Shown here: piece after piece, positions 52,737-60,893 of the stretch | Layout: each line of letters starts with the position of its first letter | How positions within the stretch are numbered: the stretch's first letter is position 1 | DNA from: Rudanella lutea DSM 19387 | GTDB taxonomy: Bacteria > Bacteroidota > Bacteroidia > Cytophagales > Spirosomataceae | NCBI RefSeq assembly: GCF_000383955.1 | Contig: NZ_KB913013.1 | Location: 5,351,694-5,415,693 of the forward strand | Direction: 5' to 3' | Length of the DNA stretch: 64,000 nucleotides | Notes under the pieces: model-generated | What the model was told of the DNA's origin: nothing | Seen by the model: the letters and a program-made list of their open reading frames with translations, nothing else | The model's database searches: none | Translations under genes and position numbers: made by a program

Positions 52737-53750
52737 TTGGAGGCAGTTACCATAAAAGACATCGCCCGGGCCCTGAATCTGTCGACTTCAACGGTGTCGA
52801 GGGCTCTGCGGGGAAGCTACGAAATCAATCCCGAAACCAAGCGGCTGGTGATGGAGTATGCCGAGCGGATGAACTATCGGCCCAACCCGATTGCGCTTAG
52901 CCTGAAAGAAAACCGCAGTCGGGTGATTGGTGTGATTGTGCCCCAGATTGCCAACGATTTTTTCTCGCAGGCCATCAACGGTATCGAAGCCATTGCTTAC
53001 AACCGGGGCTACCACGTAATTATCGCCCAAAGTCATGAGTCGTTTGAACGTGAGGTGGTTACGGTGCAGCAGTCGGTGGCGCGTAAGGTGGATGGACTCC
53101 TTATTTCGCTCTCAAGCGAGACCAACGATGTGAGTCATTTGCAGGAATTAAGGCAAAAGAACTTCCCGATTGTTTTGTTCGACCGGGTGTCGGATGAGCT
53201 GGATACCGTAAAAATTGTGTCGGACAACTACGGGGGGGCGTTTGCCGCTACCGAGCACCTGATCCGGTCGGGGCGTCGGCGCATTGCGCACGTGACTATT
53301 CCGCCCTACATGTCGATCACACAGGAGCGACTGGCGGGCTACCGCGCGGCTCTGGAACAAAACGGGTTGCCGTACGATGAGTCACTGATTCGGTACGTGG
53401 GTTTTGGGCAGCACGAAATTGACCCTATCGTCGACGATTTGCTGGAACAGTCGCCCCCGCCCGACGCGTTTTTCGCTGCGAGTGACCGGCTGGCGCTCGG
53501 TTGCCTGGCCACGTTACAGGCTCGCCGGATTGTGATTCCCGAACAGGTCTCGATTGTGGGGTTCACCAACATCGGGGTAGCGCACCTGCTGTCGCCCCCG
53601 ATGAGTACGGTGGTGCAGCCCGCGAAGGAAATCGGTCAAACGGCGGCCGAGCGGCTCATTGAACTAATCGAACGCAAGCAAAAAGCCGCCCCGGTTGATA
53701 CCGTCCGTATTCCGACGCAGCTAATCGCCCGTCAGTCGAGCGGGGTTTGA
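52737..53750 (+). CDS. LacI-family transcriptional regulator
   Basis: A 337-residue regulator. The N-terminal helix-turn-helix is complete (VTIKDIARALNLSTSTVSRALRG) and the periplasmic-binding-like effector domain follows (VIGVIVPQIANDFFSQAINGIE ...). Translation must start at TTG 52737: an in-frame stop lies 15 bp upstream, and the next ATG would remove the DNA-binding domain. Three matching palindromes near it and two pectin transcription units make it the likely regulator of the locus. The effector is unknown; an unsaturated or saturated uronate (KDG, galacturonate) is plausible. Confidence 0.92.
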   Translation: MEAVTIKDIARALNLSTSTVSRALRGSYEINPETKRLVMEYAERMNYRPNPIALSLKENRSRVIGVIVPQIANDFFSQAINGIEAIAYNRGYHVIIAQSHESFEREVVTVQQSVARKVDGLLISLSSETNDVSHLQELRQKNFPIVLFDRVSDELDTVKIVSDNYGGAFAATEHLIRSGRRRIAHVTIPPYMSITQERLAGYRAALEQNGLPYDESLIRYVGFGQHEIDPIVDDLLEQSPPPDAFFAASDRLALGCLATLQARRIVIPEQVSIVGFTNIGVAHLLSPPMSTVVQPAKEIGQTAAERLIELIERKQKAAPVDTVRIPTQLIARQSSGV

Positions 53751-53844
53751 CCGTAAACAAGCCAATTGCTGTGTCTTGGATTATTAACAGGGTTGTTCCT
53801 GATTTTGGGAACTTGATCAACGGTTGGCCTAACACCACCCCCTG

Positions 53845-53868
53845 CCCCCTCCTGATTTCAGGAGGGGG
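53845..53868. terminator. GC-rich hairpin after lacI
   Basis: Perfect arms CCCCCTCCTG (53845-53854) and CAGGAGGGGG (53859-53868) with loop ATTT, about 95 bp after the lacI stop. It has no long U-tract. Its C-rich/G-rich form also resembles dispersed REP-like elements. Confidence 0.55.
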
Positions 53869-53949
53869 AGCCGAAACGTCCATCTCGACGAATAAAAGGG
53901 GGTAGTACTGGACAAAATGAATACCTAAGCGATTGGCGTAACCAAAAAT

Positions 53950-54347
53950 TGAACGCAGATGAAGCGAAGCGGGCAGATGACCACGGATTACCAATCCGCG
54001 AAAATGGGCCCGATCCGCGTCATCCGCGTGCCAATCCTCTGAATTTAAATGGCACGCGGAGAACGCCGATTTAACGAATTCGCGCTGATGAGTACATCCG
54101 CGAAAATCGGCCCAATCCGTGCCATCCGTGTGCCAATTCTTCTGAATTTAAATGGCACGCGGATAACACCGATTTAACGAATTCGCGCTGATAAGTAAAT
54201 CGGCGGAAATTGGTGTTATCCGCATCATCCGCGTGCCAATTCTTCTGAATTTAAATGGCACGCGGATAACACCGATTTAACGAATTCGCGCTGATGAGTA
54301 CATCCGCGAAAATCGGCCCAATCTGCGTCATCCGTGTGCCAATTCTT
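53950..54347. repeat. 103-bp tandem repeat array with internal dyads
   Basis: Units repeat with a 103-bp period; the marker GAATTTAAATGGCACGCGGA starts at 54041, 54144 and 54247, preceded by one degenerate copy from about 53950. Each unit contains complementary words (GGCACGCGGATAACACCGAT and, further on, ATCGGCCCAATCCGTGCCATCC-type strings), so single strands could fold. It fills the space between convergent lacI and the GH105 gene. No coding potential was seen. Confidence 0.85.
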
Positions 54348-54362
54348 CACTCAATCTCCCAA

Positions 54363-56309
54363 TTATTTCCGAAGAGCCGCTGCGTTCGAGGGAACCTGCT
54401 CCAGAAGCCACGTAGCGAGTTCTTTACCAGCTTTAAAGTTCTCGTAGCGAGCGGGAATCTTCCGTCCGTCCACGTATTCATTGTAAAGCCACGGGTCGCC
54501 AACGGCGAATACCGTTCCCTTGCCTACCTTGGCAACGGCCATAATCACATCACCGCTATCCGTCACAACGGCCTTGGCGGGAGCTTTCACCGCGAGGGGC
54601 GATAACTCCTTGATATACACCGTGCGGGTTGACGGGAAAATAGGAACCCCGGCCGGAATCGTAATTTGGCCCTGTTCAAACTGATCTTTCTGGACCATGT
54701 TGCGGTTTTTGGGCAGAAACTGAATCCCGAACTGAGCCGCTAACCGGTTGAAGTTTTTGTGTTCGCAGTTGGCGGTGTCGTTGGCCATCAGCACAAGCGT
54801 ACCCCCCGCCCGCACCCAATCGGCAATGGCTTTGGAGTCGGCCTCCGAAATGTAGTTGGGCTGTGCGGTCTCCTTCGGGGTGTCGGGGTCGACAATAATG
54901 TAAACGTCTACGTTTTTCAGGGCCGCGGCTCCCGGAGCCGTAGGTACCGAAACGGTTTTGGCACCGAGGTCGCGGAAGGTATTGCCCCACCACCAGAAGC
55001 CCGAGTGCAGTTTGTCGTCCCAAGTGTAATGAAACGCTTCCGGCTCGCCCGTTATCCCTTTCCGAAACTCGTGGTTGAAGTACGTATCGACGGCAACGGT
55101 TTTGCCTGCACCGACGGCATTTTGCCCGGCTGCCCCGGCAATTTCCATTTCAACACTCGCCATGATAAACGGCCCAACGCCTTTCAGGTCATCTTGCCGG
55201 AGTGGCTCGCTCAGGTAATACTCATAGCTGCCATCGCGGTAGGGCGTACCGCCCAGGCCGCTCACGCTCACCGTTTTTTCGAGATGAATCAGCCCCTTGC
55301 TATCCGTCGATATAAAGTTTTTGAGCATGCCGGCGTATCCCTTGCGGGCGTAGGAGAGCATCGGCGCGGGTAGGTACCCCAGCCGAACGCCTTTGGCTAA
55401 GGCGTAGACAAACATGGCCGTTCCCGATGCTTCGAGGTAGTTGCCGGGGCTGCCCATGCGGTCGGTAACCTGATACCAGGCGCCTTCTTTCGGGTCCTGG
55501 TATTTCACGACGGCGGGCATCAGCCGTTGCAAAATCGCCACCACTTCGCCCCGGCGCGGGTGCGAGGCCGGTATATAATCGAGTACATCGACGAGGGCCA
55601 TGGCGTACCAGCCCATCGCCCGGCTCCAGAAGTTGGGCGACTTGCCGGTTTGGGGATTGGCCCATTTTTGTTCGCGGCTTTCGTCCCAGCCGTGGTACAG
55701 CAGGCCCGTTTTTGCGTCGCGGGCGTGTTGCTCCATCCAGACAAACTGATTCACGATGTCGTCGAAGTTTTTCGATTCGCCAAACAGCAGGCTGTACTCG
55801 GCATAAAACGGCTCACCCATGTACAGTCCATCGAGCCACATCTGGTATGGGTACCGCTTTTTGTGCCAAAAACCCCCTTCGTTGGTGCGGGGCTGTTGGG
55901 CCAGTTGTTTCCGAAGCAGGTCGGCGGCTTTGCGGTATTTTTCCTTGCCCGGCAACGACTGCTGATACAGCAGTAGCAGCCCCCGGCCCGGCGTCACGTG
56001 GTCAATGTTATAGTCCTCCAGTTTGTACGTACGGATGGTGCCGTCGGCCGTAACGTACCGGTCCAGATTTTTCTGGATGTACTCGAAATACCGGTTGTCG
56101 CCGGTACGGTACCAGACCTGCTCGATTCCCCGCAGCACTACGCCCATTTCGTATTCCCAGCGGGCGTCTTTTTTCTCTTTGGTGTACGCAATGGAGTCGG
56201 CATGCGTAGCCATCACAGTGGCGGCCATGCGCTCCGACCAGGGCGCTGTTTGGGCGTAGGCGGCTATACTCAGGCCCAGCCACGCCAGAAGGGTGAATCG
56301 TTTAGTCAT
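54363..56309 (-). CDS. GH105 unsaturated galacturonyl hydrolase with C-terminal DUF4350-like domain
   Basis: A 648-residue secreted protein with a signal peptide (LLAWLGLSIAAYAQ). Residues ~25-385 are a GH105-type (alpha/alpha)6 barrel with NIDHVTPGRGLLLLY, MWLDGLYMGEPFYAEY, LLYHGWDESR and WSRAMGWYAMALVDVLDY; the aspartates of the DGLYM and HGWDES motifs are the likely catalytic/binding acids. It would release unsaturated galacturonate from lyase products. The ~240 C-terminal residues form a second, GATase-like DUF4350 domain (AADIADWVRAGGTLVLMAND-type sequence, quoted in part), not needed for known GH105 activity. It overlaps the cupin gene by 8 nt. Confidence 0.87.
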   Translation of the reverse strand: MTKRFTLLAWLGLSIAAYAQTAPWSERMAATVMATHADSIAYTKEKKDARWEYEMGVVLRGIEQVWYRTGDNRYFEYIQKNLDRYVTADGTIRTYKLEDYNIDHVTPGRGLLLLYQQSLPGKEKYRKAADLLRKQLAQQPRTNEGGFWHKKRYPYQMWLDGLYMGEPFYAEYSLLFGESKNFDDIVNQFVWMEQHARDAKTGLLYHGWDESREQKWANPQTGKSPNFWSRAMGWYAMALVDVLDYIPASHPRRGEVVAILQRLMPAVVKYQDPKEGAWYQVTDRMGSPGNYLEASGTAMFVYALAKGVRLGYLPAPMLSYARKGYAGMLKNFISTDSKGLIHLEKTVSVSGLGGTPYRDGSYEYYLSEPLRQDDLKGVGPFIMASVEMEIAGAAGQNAVGAGKTVAVDTYFNHEFRKGITGEPEAFHYTWDDKLHSGFWWWGNTFRDLGAKTVSVPTAPGAAALKNVDVYIIVDPDTPKETAQPNYISEADSKAIADWVRAGGTLVLMANDTANCEHKNFNRLAAQFGIQFLPKNRNMVQKDQFEQGQITIPAGVPIFPSTRTVYIKELSPLAVKAPAKAVVTDSGDVIMAVAKVGKGTVFAVGDPWLYNEYVDGRKIPARYENFKAGKELATWLLEQVPSNAAALRK

Positions 56310-56646
56310 GGTTTAGAAAATCTTCCCGCATGGGAGTAAATACATCGACCAGCACGCCCGCTTCGAGGCACAGGGCACCGTGCATCACGTAGGGCGGAAT
56401 GTAATAGGCATCACCGGCTTTCAGCTCGCGTTTGGTGCCGTCGATTTCGATTTCAAAGCGTCCGCGCTCCACATAGCTGATTTGCGTGTGCGGATGGTTG
56501 TGCAGCGTGCCAATGCCGCCGGTTTCAAAGGCTACTTTTACCATCATCAGGTCGTTGTCAAACGTCATGATCTGGCGTTTTACACCCTCGCCAGCTGCTT
56601 CCCAGGCCAGTGTGTCTGCGTCGACAAAGCGTTGTTCTCGTTGCAT
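56302..56646 (-). CDS. kdgF: KdgF-like cupin
   Basis: A 114-residue single cupin. The metal-site motifs are visible: HNHPHTQISYVERGRFEIEIDG with three His in the first motif, and PPYVMHGAL in the second. Small cupins next to pectin genes are usually KdgF, which speeds ring-opening of 4,5-unsaturated galacturonate to 5-keto-4-deoxyuronate. Position between the CE12-GH28 gene and GH105 supports that role. It lies 80 bp after the CE12-GH28 stop and overlaps GH105. Confidence 0.85.
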   Translation of the reverse strand: MQREQRFVDADTLAWEAAGEGVKRQIMTFDNDLMMVKVAFETGGIGTLHNHPHTQISYVERGRFEIEIDGTKRELKAGDAYYIPPYVMHGALCLEAGVLVDVFTPMREDFLNHD

Positions 56647-56726
56647 TCTATCGGTCGTTAAACCCGGTATTCATCAGGCACGTTGACCCGCCGGGTGTAC
56701 ACGTAAAACAGGTTGTCGGTATCCGT

Positions 56727-59060
56727 TTACTTAGACAGCATCGAGGCAGTAGCCTGACCGCCAAACTCGACATCTTTTTTAGCCTTTGTTTTGTCGGTGT
56801 TCAACAGCCGGATGTTTTTCGAGCGGTCGCCGAGCAGGCGCAAGAGCAAATCGGCATTGTCGGCGTAGCGGATTCCGTCGAGGGTCAGGTTTTTGCTGTT
56901 TTGCACCGTCATGACGGTTTTGGCTTTGGTAAGCAGGGTCACGTTTTTAAGCCGAATGTTATCGGCCTCTACGCATACCAGCCCGGCATTGGCCTGCAAC
57001 ACGGCATTTTCGATGTCGATGTCTTTGATGGCCATTTCGGGCAGACCCCGGATCAGAATGCCCGTTTCGGCACCCTGACAAACCACGTTGCGAATGTGAA
57101 AATCGCGGAACTGTGGGGTACCGTCGTTCAGGGGCTTGGCCTCAATAGTGGGCAGTTCGTTCGACTCACCGGCCTGCGGTACGGGGTCTTTGGCCATGTA
57201 ATACATATCAAACAGGATAGCCTCGCCCGGAATGTTGGTCATGTTGATGTCTGACACATAAATCTTTTCGACGACGCCCCCGCGTCCACGGGCTGTTTTA
57301 AACCGCAACCCAACGTCAGTCCCCAGAAAATTGCAGTTCGATACAAACAGATTTCGCACCCCGCCCGACATTTCACTACCGATCACAAAGCCGCCGTGCC
57401 CGTGAAAAACGGTATTGTTGTGCACCACAATGTTTTCGGTCGGAATACCCCGTTTGCGGCCTTCTTCGTCCTTGCCTGATTTGATACAGATACCATCGTC
57501 GCCCACATCGAGGGTGCAGCCTTCTACCAGCCCATTGCGGCACGATTCGAGGTCGATACCGTCGCCGTTTTGGGCGTACCACGGGTTCCGAATGGTCAGG
57601 TTTCGTAGGGTGATATGTTCGCAAAGTACCGGGTGCAGGCACCAGGCGGGCGAGTTCTGAAAGGTTACGTTTTCGAGCAGCACGCGCTTGCACCGGGTGA
57701 GTACGAGCAGGTTGGGCCGCACAAACTCCTTAATGTCTTCGGTATTCTGCAAGGTGTACCCTTCGGCTATCACGCCCCCGCGTTTGGCCGATGCCCCCTT
57801 GAGAGCCCGCTCTGTGGGGTACCAGGTTGTTTTTTCGGCGTCGAGCAAACCACCCGATTTGAGCAGGTTGGCCCACTGCGAGGCCGTCAGTTTACTTTTT
57901 TTCACCGGCCGCCAAACCTCACCTGCGCCGTCGAACACGCCCTGACCCGTGATGCCAATATTGTCGAGGTCGGTGCCCGAAATTGGCGCCTGTGCCCGAA
58001 TGGCTTCCACGCCCTCCCAGGTGGTTTTGACCAACGGAAAATCGGCGGTGTTGCGGCTAAACTGTACCAGTGCCCCCGCCTGCGTGTGCAGGTTGACACC
58101 ACTTTTGAGCGCGATGGGGCCGGTGAGCCAGAATCCCTTCGGAATCAGGACGGTGCCGCCCCCGGCCCGCGCACACTGCTCAATAGCGTCGTTGATGGCG
58201 CGGGCGTTGTTGGTCACCCCGTCGGGTACGGCTCCGTACCGCACAATGTTGAAGGTATCTTTCCGGAATGCCGGTTCGGCTACGTGCGGTAGCTCGTAGG
58301 CGTATTTGCCCGCAAAGGGCGATGCTTTCAGAAACGTTGCCAGTGAACTCACATTCTGCCGGATGCCATCGGCCACCAGACTCGCCATCACTGCCGCGCC
58401 GTAGGGCGAAAAGTGCGTGTTATCTTCCTTACCGTCGGGAAACTTAGGGTACATTTTGGTGGGCAAGTGCATAAACAGGGCTTTGGAGCCCTCCACACCG
58501 TGTTGTACCAGAGCCTCCCGGCTACTGCTGTGCAGGTCAATAAGGGGTACGCGGTACTGCTTCGCCACGGCTTTCACCACGCCAGGGTACTCACCGTGCT
58601 GATCGACGAACTGACCGGCTTCATCGAACTTACGGCGCATCACGGGGGTAATCAGCACCGGGTTAGCCCCCTTGGCGCGGGTTTCCTCAATGTACCGGAT
58701 AAGGTTTTTGCGGTAGTCGGTCTGAGCGGCTGCAAACCGGGTTGTATCGTCGGCTTTCTGGTCGTTGTGGCCAAACTGAATCAGGACCCAATCGCCGGGG
58801 CGGAGGTTAGTCTGTACCGTTTTCCAATGGCCCAGTGTCCGGAAACTTTTGGTGCTTCGTCCGTTCACAGCATGGTTTTGTACCTCTACGGCTTCGTTGA
58901 AAAAGGTGGGGAACACCATGCCCCAACCCGTTTCGGGCGCGTCGAACGGGCGTTTGTCGGCAATGGTCGAATCGCCGATGAGAAAAATACGCAGTTTATC
59001 GTCAGCCGGACGGAAGGCCGTCAGAATCAGCAGGAAGGCAAGTCGTGAAATGAATTTCAT
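56727..59060 (-). CDS. CE12-type acetylesterase fused to GH28 polygalacturonase
   Basis: A 777-residue secreted two-enzyme protein (signal near residues 1-20, LAFLLILTAFRPA). Residues ~22-245 are an SGNH esterase of the rhamnogalacturonan-acetylesterase type: LIGDSTIAD with nucleophile S31, then GHNDQKADD and DNTHFSPYGA with the Asp/His pair. From about residue 265 a GH28 right-handed beta-helix follows: NIVRYGAVPDGVTNN, then NGDGIDLESC, VGDDGICIKSG (catalytic Asp pair), GHGGFVIGSE and LRFKTARGRGG, so the catalytic Asp/His/Arg/Lys set appears present. It would deacetylate and then hydrolyse pectic chains. The upstream space has the third LacI operator. It leads the GH28-cupin-GH105 block. Confidence 0.9.
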   Translation of the reverse strand: MKFISRLAFLLILTAFRPADDKLRIFLIGDSTIADKRPFDAPETGWGMVFPTFFNEAVEVQNHAVNGRSTKSFRTLGHWKTVQTNLRPGDWVLIQFGHNDQKADDTTRFAAAQTDYRKNLIRYIEETRAKGANPVLITPVMRRKFDEAGQFVDQHGEYPGVVKAVAKQYRVPLIDLHSSSREALVQHGVEGSKALFMHLPTKMYPKFPDGKEDNTHFSPYGAAVMASLVADGIRQNVSSLATFLKASPFAGKYAYELPHVAEPAFRKDTFNIVRYGAVPDGVTNNARAINDAIEQCARAGGGTVLIPKGFWLTGPIALKSGVNLHTQAGALVQFSRNTADFPLVKTTWEGVEAIRAQAPISGTDLDNIGITGQGVFDGAGEVWRPVKKSKLTASQWANLLKSGGLLDAEKTTWYPTERALKGASAKRGGVIAEGYTLQNTEDIKEFVRPNLLVLTRCKRVLLENVTFQNSPAWCLHPVLCEHITLRNLTIRNPWYAQNGDGIDLESCRNGLVEGCTLDVGDDGICIKSGKDEEGRKRGIPTENIVVHNNTVFHGHGGFVIGSEMSGGVRNLFVSNCNFLGTDVGLRFKTARGRGGVVEKIYVSDINMTNIPGEAILFDMYYMAKDPVPQAGESNELPTIEAKPLNDGTPQFRDFHIRNVVCQGAETGILIRGLPEMAIKDIDIENAVLQANAGLVCVEADNIRLKNVTLLTKAKTVMTVQNSKNLTLDGIRYADNADLLLRLLGDRSKNIRLLNTDKTKAKKDVEFGGQATASMLSK

Positions 59061-59203
59061 TACCGAAACCGGTTAAATCGTTTAGCCCTGAAATTAGATT
59101 ATGGCAAGAACAGGTATTGCCCGCCGGGGGGTATGTAACGAACCCGGCCGGATAAGATGCCCCTAAAAACACGACAGAACCCTTAGTTGCGTTGACTTTT
59201 TTT

Positions 59204-59229
59204 ACGCAATCGTTCCCGGTAACGATGTC
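59204..59229. promoter_or_regulatory. LacI-type operator upstream of the CE12-GH28 gene
   Basis: Core ATCGTTCCCGGTAACGAT at 59209-59226, the most symmetric of the three sites (8 of 9 pairs, only the C/T pair beside the CCGG centre breaks symmetry), preceded by the shared TTTACGCA. It lies about 145 bp upstream of the ATG on the minus strand. Confidence 0.75.
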
Positions 59230-59291
59230 GTGATAAGCTAAATGCTACGGTTATCGGTTTACAGGTCCGTTTTGAGTGGACCGGCACTGTA

Positions 59292-59325
59292 GCAAAAAAG
59301 CAGCCCATGCGAGCTGCTTTTTTGC
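59292..59325. terminator. Bidirectional terminator after the lipoprotein gene
   Basis: Perfect 13-bp arms GCAAAAAAGCAGC (59292-59304) and GCTGCTTTTTTGC (59313-59325) with an 8-nt loop; A-run on one side and T-run on the other. It lies 32 bp after the lipoprotein stop. Confidence 0.85.
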
Positions 59326-59356
59326 ACTTTTCTCGGCTAGGCCTGAAGGCATCGCG

Positions 59357-59794
59357 CTATTGCCTCGTCACCTTGAGCAGGGCGGTTTGCTTCGTGTCGT
59401 TGGTAGTACCGGGGTAGGGGCGGACTTCAGTTAGCAAAACTTTGTACGTGTCGGGGCCCAGTTGCAGCGTGGTTGAGTCTTTGTCGTGTAAGCCTTTAGT
59501 CCCGCATTCGCCCAGACATAGTTTGCCCGACTGACTCAGGCTTCCCTGACTGAGGGTAAACGTAACGTCGGCATTGCCGTACCGGATGCAAACGGCATTG
59601 GCCGGGCATCGGCTATCCTGAATGGAATTGACCTGAACGGTGGCATTGCCGCCAACCCGCGCCGACCCATTTAGTTCAACCGCAACGGGCTGGGTGTTCG
59701 ATTGGGTGTTTAGGGAGGTTTCTTTTTCGCAGCTGAAGAAGGTTAAACCGCCCAGCAGAAGGGCCAGAAAGGAAGTTGATCGAGTGGAACGCAT
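59357..59794 (-). CDS. Small lipoprotein, unknown
   Basis: A 145-residue lipoprotein: signal with lipobox LTFFSC (lipid cysteine C22), then a beta-rich domain containing two cysteine pairs (SRCPANAVCIRYG and KLCLGEC). Short secreted proteins of this shape are common in Bacteroidota and of unknown function. The ATG at 59794 is followed upstream by GTAAACGTGTTTAC (59797-59810), a perfect 6-bp-arm palindrome that could be an operator. It is monocistronic with a strong terminator. Confidence 0.82.
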   Translation of the reverse strand: MRSTRSTSFLALLLGGLTFFSCEKETSLNTQSNTQPVAVELNGSARVGGNATVQVNSIQDSRCPANAVCIRYGNADVTFTLSQGSLSQSGKLCLGECGTKGLHDKDSTTLQLGPDTYKVLLTEVRPYPGTTNDTKQTALLKVTRQ

Positions 59795-59872
59795 GTGTAA
59801 ACGTGTTTACTGTTGTCGTTCTGAAGACCCTCGATGCCTGTAAAAGGTTGGAATGGATGCAAAAAAAGTTGT

Positions 59873-60502
59873 TTAATCTTCTGCGTGAAAGTTAAACAAG
59901 TGTTCGAGCATGGGTTCGCTAAACCGGGCTTTCCGTTTGAGTGCCTGCTTTAGCATTTTGAGGTACTGATTCTTTGGGATTTCAATCGCGCCAAAGCGTC
60001 GAACATTATCATTAATAAACTGAGTGTCAAGAAGTTCGAAGCGCTGTTTTCGTAAGGTCAGAATCAAGTAGTGGAAGGCAACTTTCGAAGCATTGTCGAC
60101 TTCATAGAACATAGATTCGCCAAAAAAGGCAGCACCGAGAGCCACACCGTACAAGCCGCCAACCAAACGGTCATCTATATACGTTTCTACACTATGGGCT
60201 AAACCCATCTGGTTGAGCGTGGTGTAGGCACTGATAATTTCCTCAGAGATCCAGGTGCTATCGTCGGATGAGCGAGGTACAGCACAGCGACGCATAACCT
60301 GTTCAAAATCAGCATTTATGCGTATTTCAAAGGCTTTCTTGTTGAGAACAGGGCGCAATGATTTGGCCGGTTTGTACGTTTCAAGTGGTATGATGGCCCG
60401 GGGGTCGGGCGAGTACCAGTATAACGTACCATCGGCGTCGGCCATCGGAAAGATACCGTTTAAGTAACCGTAGATGAGATCGTCGGCGGTTAATTGATTC
60501 AT
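59873..60502 (-). CDS. aat: Leucyl/phenylalanyl-tRNA-protein transferase
   Basis: A 209-residue enzyme adding Leu or Phe to N-terminal Arg/Lys of proteins, marking them for ClpAP-type degradation (N-degron). Motifs visible: GYLNGIFPMADADG, LYWYSPDPRAIIPL, GLAHSVETY and GGLYGVALGAAFFGESMF. Length is normal. A good promoter lies upstream (60531-60563). It is monocistronic and divergent from the acetyltransferase region. Confidence 0.95.
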   Translation of the reverse strand: MNQLTADDLIYGYLNGIFPMADADGTLYWYSPDPRAIIPLETYKPAKSLRPVLNKKAFEIRINADFEQVMRRCAVPRSSDDSTWISEEIISAYTTLNQMGLAHSVETYIDDRLVGGLYGVALGAAFFGESMFYEVDNASKVAFHYLILTLRKQRFELLDTQFINDNVRRFGAIEIPKNQYLKMLKQALKRKARFSEPMLEHLFNFHAED

Positions 60503-60893
60503 TAAGTTTTGGGCTGGCGCTTGATTTTGACAAAGATATATAAATAAAATCCGAATCTTACAATAATTGATTGTTAATTATTTGGGCATTAAAAGTGAAC
60601 CATGCGCAAAAAAATACGTTTTATTCATTGCACAAGCCCGGCAATTTCTCTAACATTGTCGGCTTTTTCAGGCTCATTTGGCCTATCTAATCAGCGATGA
60701 CGAAACCGAACGACATAGCGGCCTTTTATCACACAACGCCCTATCGAGTCAGGTCCGAAAGGACCATCTAATCGCTTTTGCCTACGTGGCAGAACTCCTC
60801 CGCTATTCTTTTTTTATTCATCACTAAGCCAACACACGGGTCACAACGTCCCCGGTTGCGGTAAACGTCACAACGTTTTTCGTTGCCCAATAA
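60503..60893. other. Gene-free space with a structured leader before the GNAT gene
   Basis: About 390 bp. The left part is the aat promoter. From 60602 a 32-codon frame (MRKKIRFIHCTSPAISL...) ends at 60700, overlapping an imperfect hairpin with a T-run (60634-60665). Further on GGTCC-GAAA-GGACC (60752-60765) forms a short GNRA-capped stem. These could be a leader peptide and attenuator for the acetyltransferase, but codon use does not prove translation. Confidence 0.4.
60531..60563 (-). promoter_or_regulatory. Promoter of aat
   Basis: Read on the minus strand: TTG (60563-60561), 22 bp, TATCTTTG (60538-60531), an exact -7 consensus for Bacteroidota. The transcript would start near 60524, about 22 nt before the ATG at 60502. 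Confidence 0.6.

Noticed and set aside
53845-53868. Insertion-sequence end or MITE
   Set aside because: Only one short C-rich/G-rich hairpin is present, without a matching second end or target duplication; left as a terminator or REP-like candidate.
53950-54347. Possible CRISPR array
   Set aside because: The 103-bp units are nearly identical along their whole length; there are no short repeats separated by unique spacers and no cas genes nearby.
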